Positions 35,594 through 45,789 are shown, numbered from the stretch's first letter. The stretch is DNA of 64,000 bases from Bacteroidota bacterium (GCA_023428135.1 JAEYZG010000045.1:141741-205740), one strand, 5' to 3'. Notes: a model not told the origin generated them from the letters alone. A program made the numbers and translations.

Positions 35594-38413
35594 ATGAAAA
35601 CCTTATACCCATTTTCGAAAAAAAACGTTATTGTTCTACTGTTCCTCGTTCTAAACAAAACTTTTGCTTTTAGTCAGAGTTTTATATCAAGCACTCTTCA
35701 GAACGCAGGAGTTCTTACACCTACATCTCTCCAATTCGGACCGGATGGTAAATTGTATGTTGGTCAACAGGATGGGGCTATAAAAGTATTGACCATCAAT
35801 AGGACTTCAGCAAATAACTACACAGTTACAGGATCCGAAACAATAACCCTTGTAAAAGAAATACCAAATCATAATGATGATGGAAGTTTATTAATCCAGA
35901 CTTCAACTAAGAGACTTCTGACAGGTATAGCTGTTGCCGGAACACCTGAAAATCCTGTACTATATGCTACCTCCAGTGACTTCAGAATTGGAGGGGCCAG
36001 CAATGGTGATCTCGATCTCTGTACCAATTCCGGAGTATTATCCAAACTAACAAAAGTAGGAAACAAATGGACAAAAACAGACCTGGTCAGAGGTCTTCCA
36101 AAATCAGAAGAAACACATTCCTGCAATGGTCTATACTTATACGAAGGGAATGGTAAAAAAACAATGCTAATAGCCGTAGGAGGCCAGACAAATGCAGGTT
36201 CCCCCTCAAACGTATTTGCTTATATATGTGAGTACGCTCTTTCTGCTGCTATCCTTTCTGTAGACTTAAATGTAGTTGAAAACCTTCCGGACAAGCAAGA
36301 CCCAACTGGGAAGCATCCATACAAATATGATATTCCTACCCTGGATGATCCCACCAGGCCTAATAATCCTGATGGTTCTGACCAAAATGATCCATGGGGA
36401 GGGAATGACGGATTAAACCAGGCTAAAATAGTGACAAACGGGCCTGTTCAGGTATTTGCTTCAGGCTTTCGAAATCCATATGATGTTTTAATATTAAAGC
36501 ATCCATCCAAAGCTGGAAAAATTTTCACCATAGACAATGGTCCAAACAAAAACTGGGGGGGAACTCCAATTAATGGTGATGATGGAAAATCTTCAAACAA
36601 ATATTCATCATCAGAACCAGGATCACAGGATGTTGGAAACTTTGACGGACTTGAACTCATAGGTGATATGGACAATTATACTCCTGGATCTTTTTATGGT
36701 GGTCATCCAAATCCTATAAGAGCAAACCCTGAGAGCGCAGGACTCTATACAGATTCTCCCTCAGGGACAGGCTGGCGTTATGATAAAAACAGCGCTACTC
36801 TACCTTTGCCCCAAGACTGGCCACCCGTGCCTGTTGCTGATCCAAAACAAAGCGAATATAAAAAGGCTGGAACTGACTCAGACAAATCCTTGCTGTACTT
36901 TAAAAATTCAACAAATGGATTATGTGAGTACAGATATTCAGGAAACCCACTTTATGGTGATATTCTTGCAGCTGGCTTCGATGGAAATCTTTATAGAATA
37001 AAACTCAATGAAACAGGTGATGTTGTACTCAACAATAAAGATGCCAACAGATTGAACTTAGATAACCCTTTAGGAAGCGATCTTGAAGGAAAAGCACTGG
37101 ATGTAACCTCACAAGGAGATGGAGAGGCCTTTGAAGGTACTATATGGGTTGCTGTATATCAAAAAAATCTGATAAAAGTATTTGAACCTGCTACTATCAT
37201 ATGCAGTAATTCCTCCCCTACCGCCGATGACGATAACGATGGATATTCAAATGAAGAAGAAAATGATAACCAGACAGACCCTTGCAATCCTGCCGATTCT
37301 CCGGCAGACAATGACAAAGATATGATAAGCGATAAATGGGATATTGATGATGATAATGATGAAATTCCGGACAACCAAGATTTCTTTCCATTGGATAATC
37401 AAAATGGATTACAAAACCATATTCCCAAAATCTTTAATCTTACCAATGCAGATCCTGGTACAGGCTTCTTTGGTGTTGGATTAACAGGCTTAATGAGCAA
37501 TGGAACCAGCGATTATCAAGACCTCTACAATAATGATAACATTATTGCAGGTGGAGCAATTGGAGCAATTACTGTTGAAGAAGTTCCAGATGGCGATGCG
37601 TATCAAACTAATAACAATCAGCAATATGCCTTTCAGGTAGGTATCAATACTAACAAAAATACAGGTATCTTCACTGTCAAAATAGGAATATTACCCAACT
37701 ACTTTAGCTCTGTAACACCTCAAAATTATCAATCCCATGGAATGTTTATAGGAACAGGTGATCAGGACAATTACATTAAACTTTCATTAAATGCCAATGG
37801 AGGTGCAGGAGGAATTGAATTGATGACTGAAACGGATGGTGTAGCTAGCAGTATTCAAAACCCATTGCCGGGAGATATTCCTAAAACCAACATCGTCTTC
37901 TATCTCACCATTGACCCTGAAACAGGAACAATTTATCCTAAATATAAAATAGAGGATGCAATGTATAGCTTTGATCCAATTCAGGCGACGGGAAAAATTG
38001 CAACTACTATACAGAATGAAGAAACAGCTTTAGCTGTTGGCCTTATTGCAACATCAAGAGGATCCGGGAGTAGATTCAGCGCTACCTGGGATTATATAGA
38101 AGTCACTCCAGGGAGCATCACATCTATAAACTTCTGGCATAATGGAGCCAAATCAAAAAATATAAACTTGTATCCAAACCCTTCAAATGATTTCGTTAAT
38201 ATGAATATTAATGAAGAATCATCTCAAAAATATACTCTAAAAATATTTAACAGCTTGTGTCAGTTAATTGATGAAAGCCAAATTAAATATGTCCCTGGAA
38301 ACGATGATCATAAGATTAAAGTAGAAAATTTTCCAAATGGCATTTATTATTTTCAATTAATTAATGAAGTCCAGGAACAATCAGTAACTGTCAAATTTAT
38401 TAAAAGTAATTAA
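35594..38413 (+). CDS. T9SS-secreted beta-propeller protein with calcium-binding repeats
   Basis: 939 residues: a signal peptide (cut near FAFSQS), then a six-bladed-propeller-like region (about 30-535) resembling glucose/sorbosone dehydrogenase-like proteins (TSLQFGPDGKLYVGQQDG; ASGFRNPYDVL). An Asp-rich thrombospondin type 3-like segment follows (about 545-605, DDDNDGYSNEEENDNQTDPC and DIDDDNDEIPDNQD). A lectin-like beta-sandwich (about 615-850) and a T9SS type A domain (LYPNPSNDFVNMN to the end) close the protein. It should be exported to the surface and stiffened by calcium. Whether the propeller oxidises sugar or only binds ligand is unclear. It is flanked by terminators. Confidence 0.87.
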   Translation: MKTLYPFSKKNVIVLLFLVLNKTFAFSQSFISSTLQNAGVLTPTSLQFGPDGKLYVGQQDGAIKVLTINRTSANNYTVTGSETITLVKEIPNHNDDGSLLIQTSTKRLLTGIAVAGTPENPVLYATSSDFRIGGASNGDLDLCTNSGVLSKLTKVGNKWTKTDLVRGLPKSEETHSCNGLYLYEGNGKKTMLIAVGGQTNAGSPSNVFAYICEYALSAAILSVDLNVVENLPDKQDPTGKHPYKYDIPTLDDPTRPNNPDGSDQNDPWGGNDGLNQAKIVTNGPVQVFASGFRNPYDVLILKHPSKAGKIFTIDNGPNKNWGGTPINGDDGKSSNKYSSSEPGSQDVGNFDGLELIGDMDNYTPGSFYGGHPNPIRANPESAGLYTDSPSGTGWRYDKNSATLPLPQDWPPVPVADPKQSEYKKAGTDSDKSLLYFKNSTNGLCEYRYSGNPLYGDILAAGFDGNLYRIKLNETGDVVLNNKDANRLNLDNPLGSDLEGKALDVTSQGDGEAFEGTIWVAVYQKNLIKVFEPATIICSNSSPTADDDNDGYSNEEENDNQTDPCNPADSPADNDKDMISDKWDIDDDNDEIPDNQDFFPLDNQNGLQNHIPKIFNLTNADPGTGFFGVGLTGLMSNGTSDYQDLYNNDNIIAGGAIGAITVEEVPDGDAYQTNNNQQYAFQVGINTNKNTGIFTVKIGILPNYFSSVTPQNYQSHGMFIGTGDQDNYIKLSLNANGGAGGIELMTETDGVASSIQNPLPGDIPKTNIVFYLTIDPETGTIYPKYKIEDAMYSFDPIQATGKIATTIQNEETALAVGLIATSRGSGSRFSATWDYIEVTPGSITSINFWHNGAKSKNINLYPNPSNDFVNMNINEESSQKYTLKIFNSLCQLIDESQIKYVPGNDDHKIKVENFPNGIYYFQLINEVQEQSVTVKFIKSN

Positions 38414-38426
38414 ATCTGATTTAGAT

Positions 38427-38460
38427 AAAGATGAGACCTTCTTTGAAAAATCTCATCTTT
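38427..38460 (+). terminator. Terminator of the 939-residue gene
   Basis: AAAGATGAGA (38427-38436) pairs perfectly with TCTCATCTTT (38451-38460), 13 bases past the stop and followed by a T-rich tract. Confidence 0.8.
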
Positions 38461-38518
38461 ATTTCTTTTGCAATGTTCTCTCTCCTTGGCGGTTTTCATA
38501 TTATCTAAACTATCAACA

Positions 38519-38566
38519 CTGAATAACTATGTAAATGAACACTTACATAGTTATTCAGTTTTTTTT
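38519..38566 (+). terminator. Second strong terminator upstream of the DUF1275 gene
   Basis: A perfect 16-base stem CTGAATAACTATGTAA (38519-38534) with 38543-38558, an 8-base loop and eight T. It comes 60 bases after another terminator and about 45 bases before the promoter-like element at 38612, so it insulates the next gene. Confidence 0.9.
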
Positions 38567-38611
38567 ATGTCAATAATACAATAACCTCCATATTTTTCTT
38601 TCCTTTTATTT

Positions 38612-38648
38612 TTTAATAAATTGCATAAAATGACCAATACTAGTAATT
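38612..38648 (+). promoter_or_regulatory. Conserved promoter-like element, copy 2
   Basis: TTTAATAAA, CATAAAA and ACCAATACTAGTAATT (38633-38648), closely matching 912-949. It lies 25 bases upstream of the DUF1275 start and just after a strong terminator, where a promoter is expected. Confidence 0.5.
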
Positions 38649-38672
38649 CATAACCTTGAAAATTAACTTGCA

Positions 38673-39416
38673 ATGTTTATTCATCATGGAAGAGAAAGAA
38701 CTTTCAAACATAATCTTCAGATTGCATCTCTGCTATCCTTTGTGGCAGGAATAGTTAATGTCGCAGGTTTTTTGTCGGTGGCAAAACTGACTACCAATAT
38801 CACAGGTCACTTTGCCTTTTTTATTGACGAAGCATTCAAGCTGAATATCACCCAGACATTTCTTTACCTTCTTTATATAGTAGCTTTTTTTACAGGCTCA
38901 TTTACATCAGGTTTTCTGATAGAAATTTTTTCAAGAAAAAGTGCAAGATTTGTGTTTGTAGTTCCGATCATTCTTGAAAGTTTTATTCTGACTTCAGCGG
39001 GTATACTGAGCTATACCTTTATTCACAATCATGAAAACCTGATTGCTACCATATTACTTTTTACAATGGGCTTGCAAAATTCCCTGGTAACAAAAATCAG
39101 CAATGCTACAGTGAGAACGACCCATTTAACAGGACTCTTTACCGATTTGGGAATTGAATTATCACAATTATTCTTTTACAAAGAATACGAGCAAAGGCAA
39201 AAGCTATATAGTTCCATTAAACTTAGGTTTACCATTATATCCTTTTTCTTTCTTGGTGGTCTGCTTGCCGGGATACTTTATGACTTCATACAAATCAGAG
39301 TACTGCTATTGGGAGCTACAATACTGATAGCTGGAATTATATATAATTTCAAAAAGCAAAATCCTACGGAACCTATTATACACTTAAAACAAGAAATTAA
39401 GAATTTAAAAAAATAA
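38673..39416 (+). CDS. DUF1275 (YoaK-like) membrane protein
   Basis: 247 residues with about six membrane helices. The family landmarks are FVAGIVNVAGF at the start, the conserved TTNITGHF, and GLQNSLVTKISNATVRTTHLTG in the middle. DUF1275 proteins are widespread and uncharacterised; a small-molecule transport role has been suggested only from topology. It stands alone between a double terminator and a bidirectional terminator, with a conserved promoter-like element upstream. Confidence 0.9.
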   Translation: MFIHHGRERTFKHNLQIASLLSFVAGIVNVAGFLSVAKLTTNITGHFAFFIDEAFKLNITQTFLYLLYIVAFFTGSFTSGFLIEIFSRKSARFVFVVPIILESFILTSAGILSYTFIHNHENLIATILLFTMGLQNSLVTKISNATVRTTHLTGLFTDLGIELSQLFFYKEYEQRQKLYSSIKLRFTIISFFFLGGLLAGILYDFIQIRVLLLGATILIAGIIYNFKKQNPTEPIIHLKQEIKNLKK

Positions 39417-39442
39417 TCCTTCACATTTAAGAAGGATTATTT
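39411..39442. terminator. Bidirectional terminator
   Basis: AAATAATCCTTC (39411-39422) pairs perfectly with GAAGGATTATTT (39431-39442). It overlaps the DUF1275 stop codon and serves the convergent EPS operon. Confidence 0.88.
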
Positions 39443-39462
39443 AAAATTTCGGATGTTTGATC

Positions 39463-40662
39463 CTATACCTTTGAACTTCCTGAGTGAGGCGTATGAATAA
39501 ATTTTTTATTAGCTCCTTTTAATTTAAACAGTACCAAAACCATAACTATAAAAGCCTTAGGCAGCTGAGCAATCGCCTTCAGATTTTTCATGGTAAAAAA
39601 CTCTGAAGGTACCGCAATAATCAACCCAAGAGTCTGAATAAGGAATAAGCTTATCCAGTAAAAAGCTCCAGGAAAGGCCGTTATACCTGAAGTAAATTCA
39701 ATTAAAGCAGATAATACTGCTGAAACACCAGTTACTCCCAAAAGCAACACCCTTGGCGCTAAGAACTGTTGAAAAGCTTTATCAAAGAAATCCATATTTC
39801 CTTTAGTTAAAAGATGCCAAAGCCCTTGAAAGAAATATTTTCTGAAATAATGCAACTGTGCTGATATCCATCTCCTCCGTTGATTGCGGAATACCTCAGC
39901 GCTTTCCACCTTTTCATCCAGAATATAGGCATCTTCAACATACTCGATTTTAACTTTATCTCTCAGCAGTTTATGTTCAAGCTCTTTATCAAAACCTCCA
40001 ATAGCATTATTGGTAGCCATTATCTTTTTAAAATACTTATAATGAAAAGCCATTCCGGAACCAATAAGACCGGAAGAAAGTCCTAATACCCGATGGCCTC
40101 TTCTGTAGATGTGGTTGTTAATTTCTTCGCTTACGGCATCCAGTATAGCAAAGTTTGTATTCATATTCTTTGCTATTCTGTGTCCTTGAACTGCACCTAT
40201 GCCTTTTACAGATATCACAGAATTTAACTTCCTTATAAAATCCACTTTCATAATGTTATCTGCATCCAACACGAGCGCATAGTCATACTCGCTGTCATCA
40301 AGCTGATTTAATGCCTCATTAAGAGATTTAGCCTTAGTACTTATATCAAAGGAAACTTCAATCACTTTAATGGGCATCGATTTCAACATATCCAAGGTGC
40401 TGTTTTGCAATGAATCAGCTATCACAATTACATCATACAGATGTTCAGGATAGTCTTGCTTCAATGCTTCCTTTGCAGAATTAAGGATTACCTCATCTTC
40501 TTTATATGATGGGATAAATACTGCGAATTTTCCTGACGGTTCCCGTAATTTATATTTTCTGAGTCCACCAAGTCTTCCGGCAAAAGAGAATAGAAATCCA
40601 TAAAATACACAGACCGACAAATAAACAAATAGAATTAATAGTATAATTTTAATAGCAATCAT
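39463..40662 (-). CDS. Membrane GT2 glycosyltransferase
   Basis: 399 residues. One N-terminal helix (about 5-30), a GT-A domain (FAVFIPSYKEDEVI, VLDADN as DxD, GFDKELEHKLL as acidic motif) and QRRRW, the processive-synthase QxxRW signature, precede three C-terminal helices. The complete D,D,D,QxxRW set contrasts with the altered copy at 24183. It may add repeated beta-linked sugars or extend the EPS repeat unit. It is the last gene of the EPS operon; its ATG overlaps the preceding stop codon by four bases (ATGA), implying translational coupling. Confidence 0.9.
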   Translation of the reverse strand: MIAIKIILLILFVYLSVCVFYGFLFSFAGRLGGLRKYKLREPSGKFAVFIPSYKEDEVILNSAKEALKQDYPEHLYDVIVIADSLQNSTLDMLKSMPIKVIEVSFDISTKAKSLNEALNQLDDSEYDYALVLDADNIMKVDFIRKLNSVISVKGIGAVQGHRIAKNMNTNFAILDAVSEEINNHIYRRGHRVLGLSSGLIGSGMAFHYKYFKKIMATNNAIGGFDKELEHKLLRDKVKIEYVEDAYILDEKVESAEVFRNQRRRWISAQLHYFRKYFFQGLWHLLTKGNMDFFDKAFQQFLAPRVLLLGVTGVSAVLSALIEFTSGITAFPGAFYWISLFLIQTLGLIIAVPSEFFTMKNLKAIAQLPKAFIVMVLVLFKLKGANKKFIHTPHSGSSKV

Positions 40663-41642
40663 GCGGCTTCAAGTTTAATCCTTTTATTCTCCAATAAAGC
40701 TTTGTTCTTAAAATTCCATAAATAACCTTTCATAAATGCCTTTGCAAAATCTACCTTTTTTGATAACAAATAAGTCAATAAATTTTTGGGCAATGCTACA
40801 AAAGTAAAGTAAACCATGCTTAGATAAAGCTTTATCCCTTTTACATTCCTGCGCATAAACAGCAATCTGTTTCTTGTTAGATAATAAATTTTCATAGGAT
40901 TAAGTTTACCTACTGTCGCAGACTCTTTATGAAACACATTTGAATTACCAACAAACCAGATCGTATATCCGGCATCTTTTATTCTTTCACAAAAATCTAG
41001 TTCTTCATAATAAAGAAAATACATTTCAGGCATTAAGCCCACCTCCTGAATTACTTTTTTGGGAATCATCATGGCTGCCCCATGGCCATAAGGAGTACAG
41101 CAACAATGGTTATACTGTCCATTATCTTTTTCATGCTGGCCGATATACTTATTTCTTCCCGATATAGGATTGATCGCAGTACTTCCTGCAAACTGAATCC
41201 TTCCGTCACTGTGATAATATATCAGCTTTGCAGTTGCTGCTCCAGCGCCCGGGTCAGACTCCAATTTTGAAACAAGAGGTTCCATAAAATCAGGCGCTAC
41301 TTCCGTATCATTATTCAGCATAAGGAAATACTTCCCTTTAGCTGCTTTAAAGCCAACATTATTGCCTCCTGCAAACCCTGTGTTAACTTTATTTCTGATC
41401 AGCCTTATTTCCGGATATCTTTCCTTTATAACACCTGGATCTTCTTTGGAATGATTATCTACTACAATGATTTCAACATTAGGATACGTAATTTTCCTTA
41501 AAGACTCAAGAAGTGCGCATGTCACATCAGCTCCATTATAATTTATTGTTACGATTGAGACCAACGGGTAAATATCCTCTCTCACATTTCTCATATCAAA
41601 ATGAAATTTAATAATACCAACCCACAATCTTTTGATGTTCAT
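40659..41642 (-). CDS. GT2 glycosyltransferase, rhamnosyltransferase-like
   Basis: 327 residues. SIVTINYNGADVTCALLES, VVDNHSKED, NTGFAGGNNVGF and MLNNDTEV form the characteristic N-terminus of WbbL/RfbN-like transferases, and YYEELDFCERIKDAGY supplies the acidic motif. It is cytoplasmic and membrane-associated and adds one sugar, often rhamnose, to a lipid-linked oligosaccharide. The Cys run HCCCTPYGHG in the middle is unusual. A second start at Met17 (MRNVREDIYPL) is possible. It overlaps the next gene by four bases. Confidence 0.9.
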   Translation of the reverse strand: MNIKRLWVGIIKFHFDMRNVREDIYPLVSIVTINYNGADVTCALLESLRKITYPNVEIIVVDNHSKEDPGVIKERYPEIRLIRNKVNTGFAGGNNVGFKAAKGKYFLMLNNDTEVAPDFMEPLVSKLESDPGAGAATAKLIYYHSDGRIQFAGSTAINPISGRNKYIGQHEKDNGQYNHCCCTPYGHGAAMMIPKKVIQEVGLMPEMYFLYYEELDFCERIKDAGYTIWFVGNSNVFHKESATVGKLNPMKIYYLTRNRLLFMRRNVKGIKLYLSMVYFTFVALPKNLLTYLLSKKVDFAKAFMKGYLWNFKNKALLENKRIKLEAA

Positions 41643-41807
41643 GAATAGAATCAGTTAGGAATAAAGAATCAGATTACTATAAAAAATTTTCCTGTCCGCC
41701 GTCCAAACTATTCTCTTATTACATCATCAGTCAATGAGTTCTTTTAAAAAGAACTTTCAAAAAATACCGATTGTTAACAAGAGTCTACAACCCAATATCT
41801 ATCAAGA

Positions 41808-43247
41808 CTATACAGACTTGATGTTAATAGAAGTTTTATCAGCGTCCAAAGATGGAGTAATAAAAATAACACCAATGGAAATGCTCCAAAACACAACTGT
41901 AGGAAATTGAGCCAACACCTGATTACCGTAACTAGCTACAAGAATTCCAAATACACCAGCATACAAAGCCATCATCTTCTGTTTCAGGAATGGATCCCGA
42001 AGATTATAAACCAGATAGAAACCTCTTGCGAGAATAAACAACAAAGTAAGTACGTGAACCGCCAATCCCACAATTCCAGTTTCGGCCCAAATCCTGACAT
42101 AGTGACTATCCGGAGGAGTTTCAGCTAAAAATGTTCCAGGACTGAAACGGTTGCCCCAGTAGCCAATTGTTCCTATTCCTCCCCCTATAGGCCTAGATGC
42201 AAGATAAACTTTCAACTTTTTCTGGTTTTCAAGCCTTACTTTGAAAGAAGGATCACTTTGGGGGTTGACTGCACTTCTCATCCTTTGAATCTGATAATTA
42301 GACTGGCCAATGAAAGTAAACCGTAAAAAACAGAATACTATCGCCATCGCAATGAATCCTAGTGTAAATACTCTAAAGTTCCTGGTAAGCAAGAGATAAA
42401 ACAAACCGCCAACAAACACAAACATAGCCCCTCTTGTTCCGGATATAGCCATACCCCAAAAACATAGTACAGCTACAATAAAATAAAATACCGACTTAAA
42501 AGTAGAGTTAGATTTCAGTGATAATATAATTGCTACCAATGAAGAAAAAGACATAAAGGCACCAAACTGCCCTGCATCAGAACAAAATGAAAAATATCTT
42601 ATTTTACCAAACAGAATGTGCGTATCTGAAGCTGTTTCCAGCCAAGCCTTCTCCACATGATCAAGACCAATATACATTTGCTTCATTCCATATAGAGCAC
42701 AAACCAAAGCCCCAATCATCCATAAATTAATAAACACATCAATAAGTTTCTCTGATTTAATCACCAGAAATGTCAGTATAATAAGAAAAATAATATAAAA
42801 GGATATCGCTCTTACTGCATAGAACCAGGCTTCAAAGCTTACAGCTTCAGGATTAAGTATTTCGAGTATTGTAAACCCTGTCCACAATAACAACACCCAA
42901 ATTAAGCTATTATTCAATTTTTTGACATTATCATAAGATACATTGAACAATGCGGAGAATATACTAATAACAAGCACAATATCGAGAGATGTCCCCAAAG
43001 GAGCTGACACATATCTAGTGATACCATTTACAATCAAGCCAACTACCATGGCCATAATCATACCGGATATGGGAAATGAGAATATAATGGAAAAAATCAC
43101 AAGAACCAATGGAAGAGCAGCTGCTGCTGCAGTAATAACAATGCCACCTTTGGCAAACAGCAAACCCAAAAAATAGGCAAAGAGCAACAATAAAGGCCAT
43201 TGACCATATTTTTTCACATTTTCGAATAAGACATCACGGTTAAGCAT
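41808..43247 (-). CDS. Wzy-type polymerase or O-antigen ligase
   Basis: 479 residues with about 12 membrane helices and a large periplasmic loop (about 320-385) containing MRSAVNPQSDPSFKVRLEN and PPDSHYVRIWAETGI, as in the O-antigen ligase/Wzy_C family. In a Wzx/Wzy operon it should polymerise undecaprenyl-linked repeat units in the periplasm; a ligase role cannot be ruled out. Its ATG shares one base with the flippase stop codon (TGATG), so the two are coupled. The following 165 bases to the GT2 form the largest gap inside the operon. Confidence 0.88.
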   Translation of the reverse strand: MLNRDVLFENVKKYGQWPLLLLFAYFLGLLFAKGGIVITAAAAALPLVLVIFSIIFSFPISGMIMAMVVGLIVNGITRYVSAPLGTSLDIVLVISIFSALFNVSYDNVKKLNNSLIWVLLLWTGFTILEILNPEAVSFEAWFYAVRAISFYIIFLIILTFLVIKSEKLIDVFINLWMIGALVCALYGMKQMYIGLDHVEKAWLETASDTHILFGKIRYFSFCSDAGQFGAFMSFSSLVAIILSLKSNSTFKSVFYFIVAVLCFWGMAISGTRGAMFVFVGGLFYLLLTRNFRVFTLGFIAMAIVFCFLRFTFIGQSNYQIQRMRSAVNPQSDPSFKVRLENQKKLKVYLASRPIGGGIGTIGYWGNRFSPGTFLAETPPDSHYVRIWAETGIVGLAVHVLTLLFILARGFYLVYNLRDPFLKQKMMALYAGVFGILVASYGNQVLAQFPTVVFWSISIGVIFITPSLDADKTSINIKSV

Positions 43248-44584
43248 CAGTCAACACTGAAATTTAGTTTACTCTTCAACTTTTTAACAGAACTTTTGAT
43301 TTCTTTAAATCCTTCTGAAAATAATTTGGAAGGAACCATCTTAATATCCCTTTTTAAGAAGAATATTCCCATAATGACTCCTGCAGAAAAGGTAAGTATT
43401 GAAACAATCGCAACTGGCCATAACATACCAAAGGACTTAATTACAATGAATACACCAAGGGAATTGATACATACCATTACAATGACTTTAAGCATATTTT
43501 GCTGAGGTCTGCTAAGAACATCCAAAGCTAGACCGGAATATCTGTCAATCGGCATTAAAGCAGCATGAAGCGCGAATATCCTTAGAATATTGGCGGATTC
43601 TTCATAACCCTCACCTCCCAATAAAACCACCAAGTATTCAGCAAATATGATACAAAATACTACTATTGGAAGCAACATAATACTAAACATGCCTGCAGTC
43701 CGTTCAAGCTTTTCACTAAGGCCCTGTAAGTTCTTGCTGTTTACCAATCTTGAAAAAGAAGGTAAGGCTGTTGCTGCAAAGCTTCTCAAAGGAATTTCAA
43801 CCAATTCAAATAATTTAAGAGGAATATTAAAAATAGCTACCGCTTCTCCTCCCAATAAAGCACCGATCAGGAAAGTATCAGAGCTCCTCAATAAATTAGC
43901 GCCTACCATAGTGCCCATACTAAACTTTCCGAAATTAAATAAATCTTTAACCTTCTTCCATTCAGCGAATCTTATACTTTTGATATTCGTCCATCCGGCA
44001 ATAAGACAAAATAGACTTCCAAAAAAATGGGATATCAGGTAAGACTGCACAATAAATTCTTTACCTCTACGAAGGAACATTTCAGCACATAACAGAACTA
44101 TAAATACTCCGATACTAATCAGACGTATATAAATAATTTTGCTAAACTTCATATCTACCTGAAGGATCCAGGATGAAAAATTATAAGGAAGTGTAATAAT
44201 TATTAATATCCAGAAATAATTAAAAAAATAAATTGCTCCTTCTGAATTAATATAAATGAGCATTATCTGTTTAAGCAAAAAGCTTAAAACCACAAAAGAA
44301 ATGGTAATCAGAATCGCAAACAACCATGCACTTCCAATCACCTTCTCTTTCTCCTTTTCATTAACACCAGAACAAAACTTGACCAGTGGTGTCTGCAAGA
44401 AACCCACCCTTAATAATTCAATAAAAACATAAACAGTAACGAACAATATCCAATTACCGAAATCTTCCTTTGAAAATATTCTTGCGAGCAAGGCAAAACT
44501 TATAAAACCAAAACCAGCCGCAATGATATTACCTGTTAAAGAAAGAATATTATTATTGGACAAAATCTTTTTTAAAAACTTCAT
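43247..44584 (-). CDS. Wzx-type polysaccharide flippase
   Basis: 445 residues, about 12-14 membrane helices. The start (NIIAAGFGFISFALLARIF, then EDFGNWILFVTVYVF) and the helix FSMGTMVGANLLRSSDTFLIG are typical of the MOP/MATE-like polysaccharide exporters. It should flip lipid-linked repeat units across the inner membrane to the Wzy polymerase encoded next. Its ATG overlaps the preceding GT4 stop by four bases (ATGA). Confidence 0.93.
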   Translation of the reverse strand: MKFLKKILSNNNILSLTGNIIAAGFGFISFALLARIFSKEDFGNWILFVTVYVFIELLRVGFLQTPLVKFCSGVNEKEKEKVIGSAWLFAILITISFVVLSFLLKQIMLIYINSEGAIYFFNYFWILIIITLPYNFSSWILQVDMKFSKIIYIRLISIGVFIVLLCAEMFLRRGKEFIVQSYLISHFFGSLFCLIAGWTNIKSIRFAEWKKVKDLFNFGKFSMGTMVGANLLRSSDTFLIGALLGGEAVAIFNIPLKLFELVEIPLRSFAATALPSFSRLVNSKNLQGLSEKLERTAGMFSIMLLPIVVFCIIFAEYLVVLLGGEGYEESANILRIFALHAALMPIDRYSGLALDVLSRPQQNMLKVIVMVCINSLGVFIVIKSFGMLWPVAIVSILTFSAGVIMGIFFLKRDIKMVPSKLFSEGFKEIKSSVKKLKSKLNFSVD

Positions 44585-45789
44585 ATAACTCTTTCTTTTT
44601 TCAACTCCAGCATTCTCTCTACTATTGAAGAGAACTGCTCAACTCTGTTTTCCCACGAATTATGTTTTGAAAACTCTATTCTGGCTTTCATCTTTTCTAC
44701 AGAGTCATTGTACAAAGCGTCTCTGAGACTATTAAGAAAAGCTTCTTTGTTATTAGCTACCCACACAAGATTTTCAAATTCAGGAATTTTTGCAAAATCC
44801 GACATCACAACAGGCTTTCCTGCCGCCATGTATTCATTAATCTTAAGAGGATAAACGCCACCTGTGACCTCGTTCTTCAGATATGGAATGATACCTACAT
44901 CCATATCTTTAAGAAGAGATGGAATTTCATAAGGCTTCCTGCTCCCCATAAACCTGGCGTTGGGATATTTCTTCAATGCCATTCTTGCCATTTCGTTGGT
45001 GACCCTTCCAATGAAATGGAATTGTACTTCAGGAAGCATTTTTATCGAATATGATAAAAGTTCATAATCAAACCGTTCATCTATACTTCCTGTGTAACCT
45101 ACAATTCTTGGTGCATGAGGAGATTTTAACTTAACATCTGCTATTGAATTGAAATGATCAAAGTCCACTCCATTTTTAACAACAAAACAATTCTGATGCA
45201 GAGGACTCTTGGATTTGAATAAGGCATCAGATGTTGTAATTACTGCATCTGTTTTCTTTATATATTCCTTTTCTATTTCCGGACCATGAAAATGATACCA
45301 TTGATCGCCTTTTATCTCATCATAGCAATAATAGATATTTAAGAGCTCGTTAAAATCGCCCACTAAAGGAAGGCCAAAGAAGGGATTGTATCCATTCACC
45401 ACTATAGGATTTTCCATCTTTAATGCCTTGAGTGCACGTTGGATTGCTCCCCTTACCAGATTTCCATTAAGCTTCAGCAATACTCTGTAGGGATTATCAT
45501 TTTTAATCCAGTTAATAGGCAATACCGGCGGTGGAGTCAACACATGTATCTCGCTGCCATAAACTGTATTGACAGTCCTCAAACGATTTTCAAGTCCTAT
45601 AATCCTGGTTACAGGCACCTTTTGTTTTCCGGATAAAGCAGCTATTATGTCTTTTACGGTATACTCATAATCTACAAAAAGAATTCTGTTTTGCTTACTT
45701 AAAATACTCATCATCTTCACGACAGTATTCACAAAGTCTTTATCCCATGTAGTAAGCGCCATGCACAGTATATTTTTATTCCTGATCAT
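44581..45789 (-). CDS. GT4-type glycosyltransferase (GT-B fold)
   Basis: 402 residues from the ATG at 45789. The frame is open to an ATG at 45876, but that would overlap the Wzc-like gene by 100 bases instead of 14, and the extension looks unlike a transferase. The C-terminal half has the GT-B donor-site pattern: VGYTGSIDERFD, FHFIGRV, and GVYPLKINEYMAAGKPVV with its catalytic Glu region. It should transfer a sugar to the growing lipid-linked repeat unit. It overlaps the flippase gene downstream by four bases. Confidence 0.88.
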   Translation of the reverse strand: MIRNKNILCMALTTWDKDFVNTVVKMMSILSKQNRILFVDYEYTVKDIIAALSGKQKVPVTRIIGLENRLRTVNTVYGSEIHVLTPPPVLPINWIKNDNPYRVLLKLNGNLVRGAIQRALKALKMENPIVVNGYNPFFGLPLVGDFNELLNIYYCYDEIKGDQWYHFHGPEIEKEYIKKTDAVITTSDALFKSKSPLHQNCFVVKNGVDFDHFNSIADVKLKSPHAPRIVGYTGSIDERFDYELLSYSIKMLPEVQFHFIGRVTNEMARMALKKYPNARFMGSRKPYEIPSLLKDMDVGIIPYLKNEVTGGVYPLKINEYMAAGKPVVMSDFAKIPEFENLVWVANNKEAFLNSLRDALYNDSVEKMKARIEFSKHNSWENRVEQFSSIVERMLELKKERVI

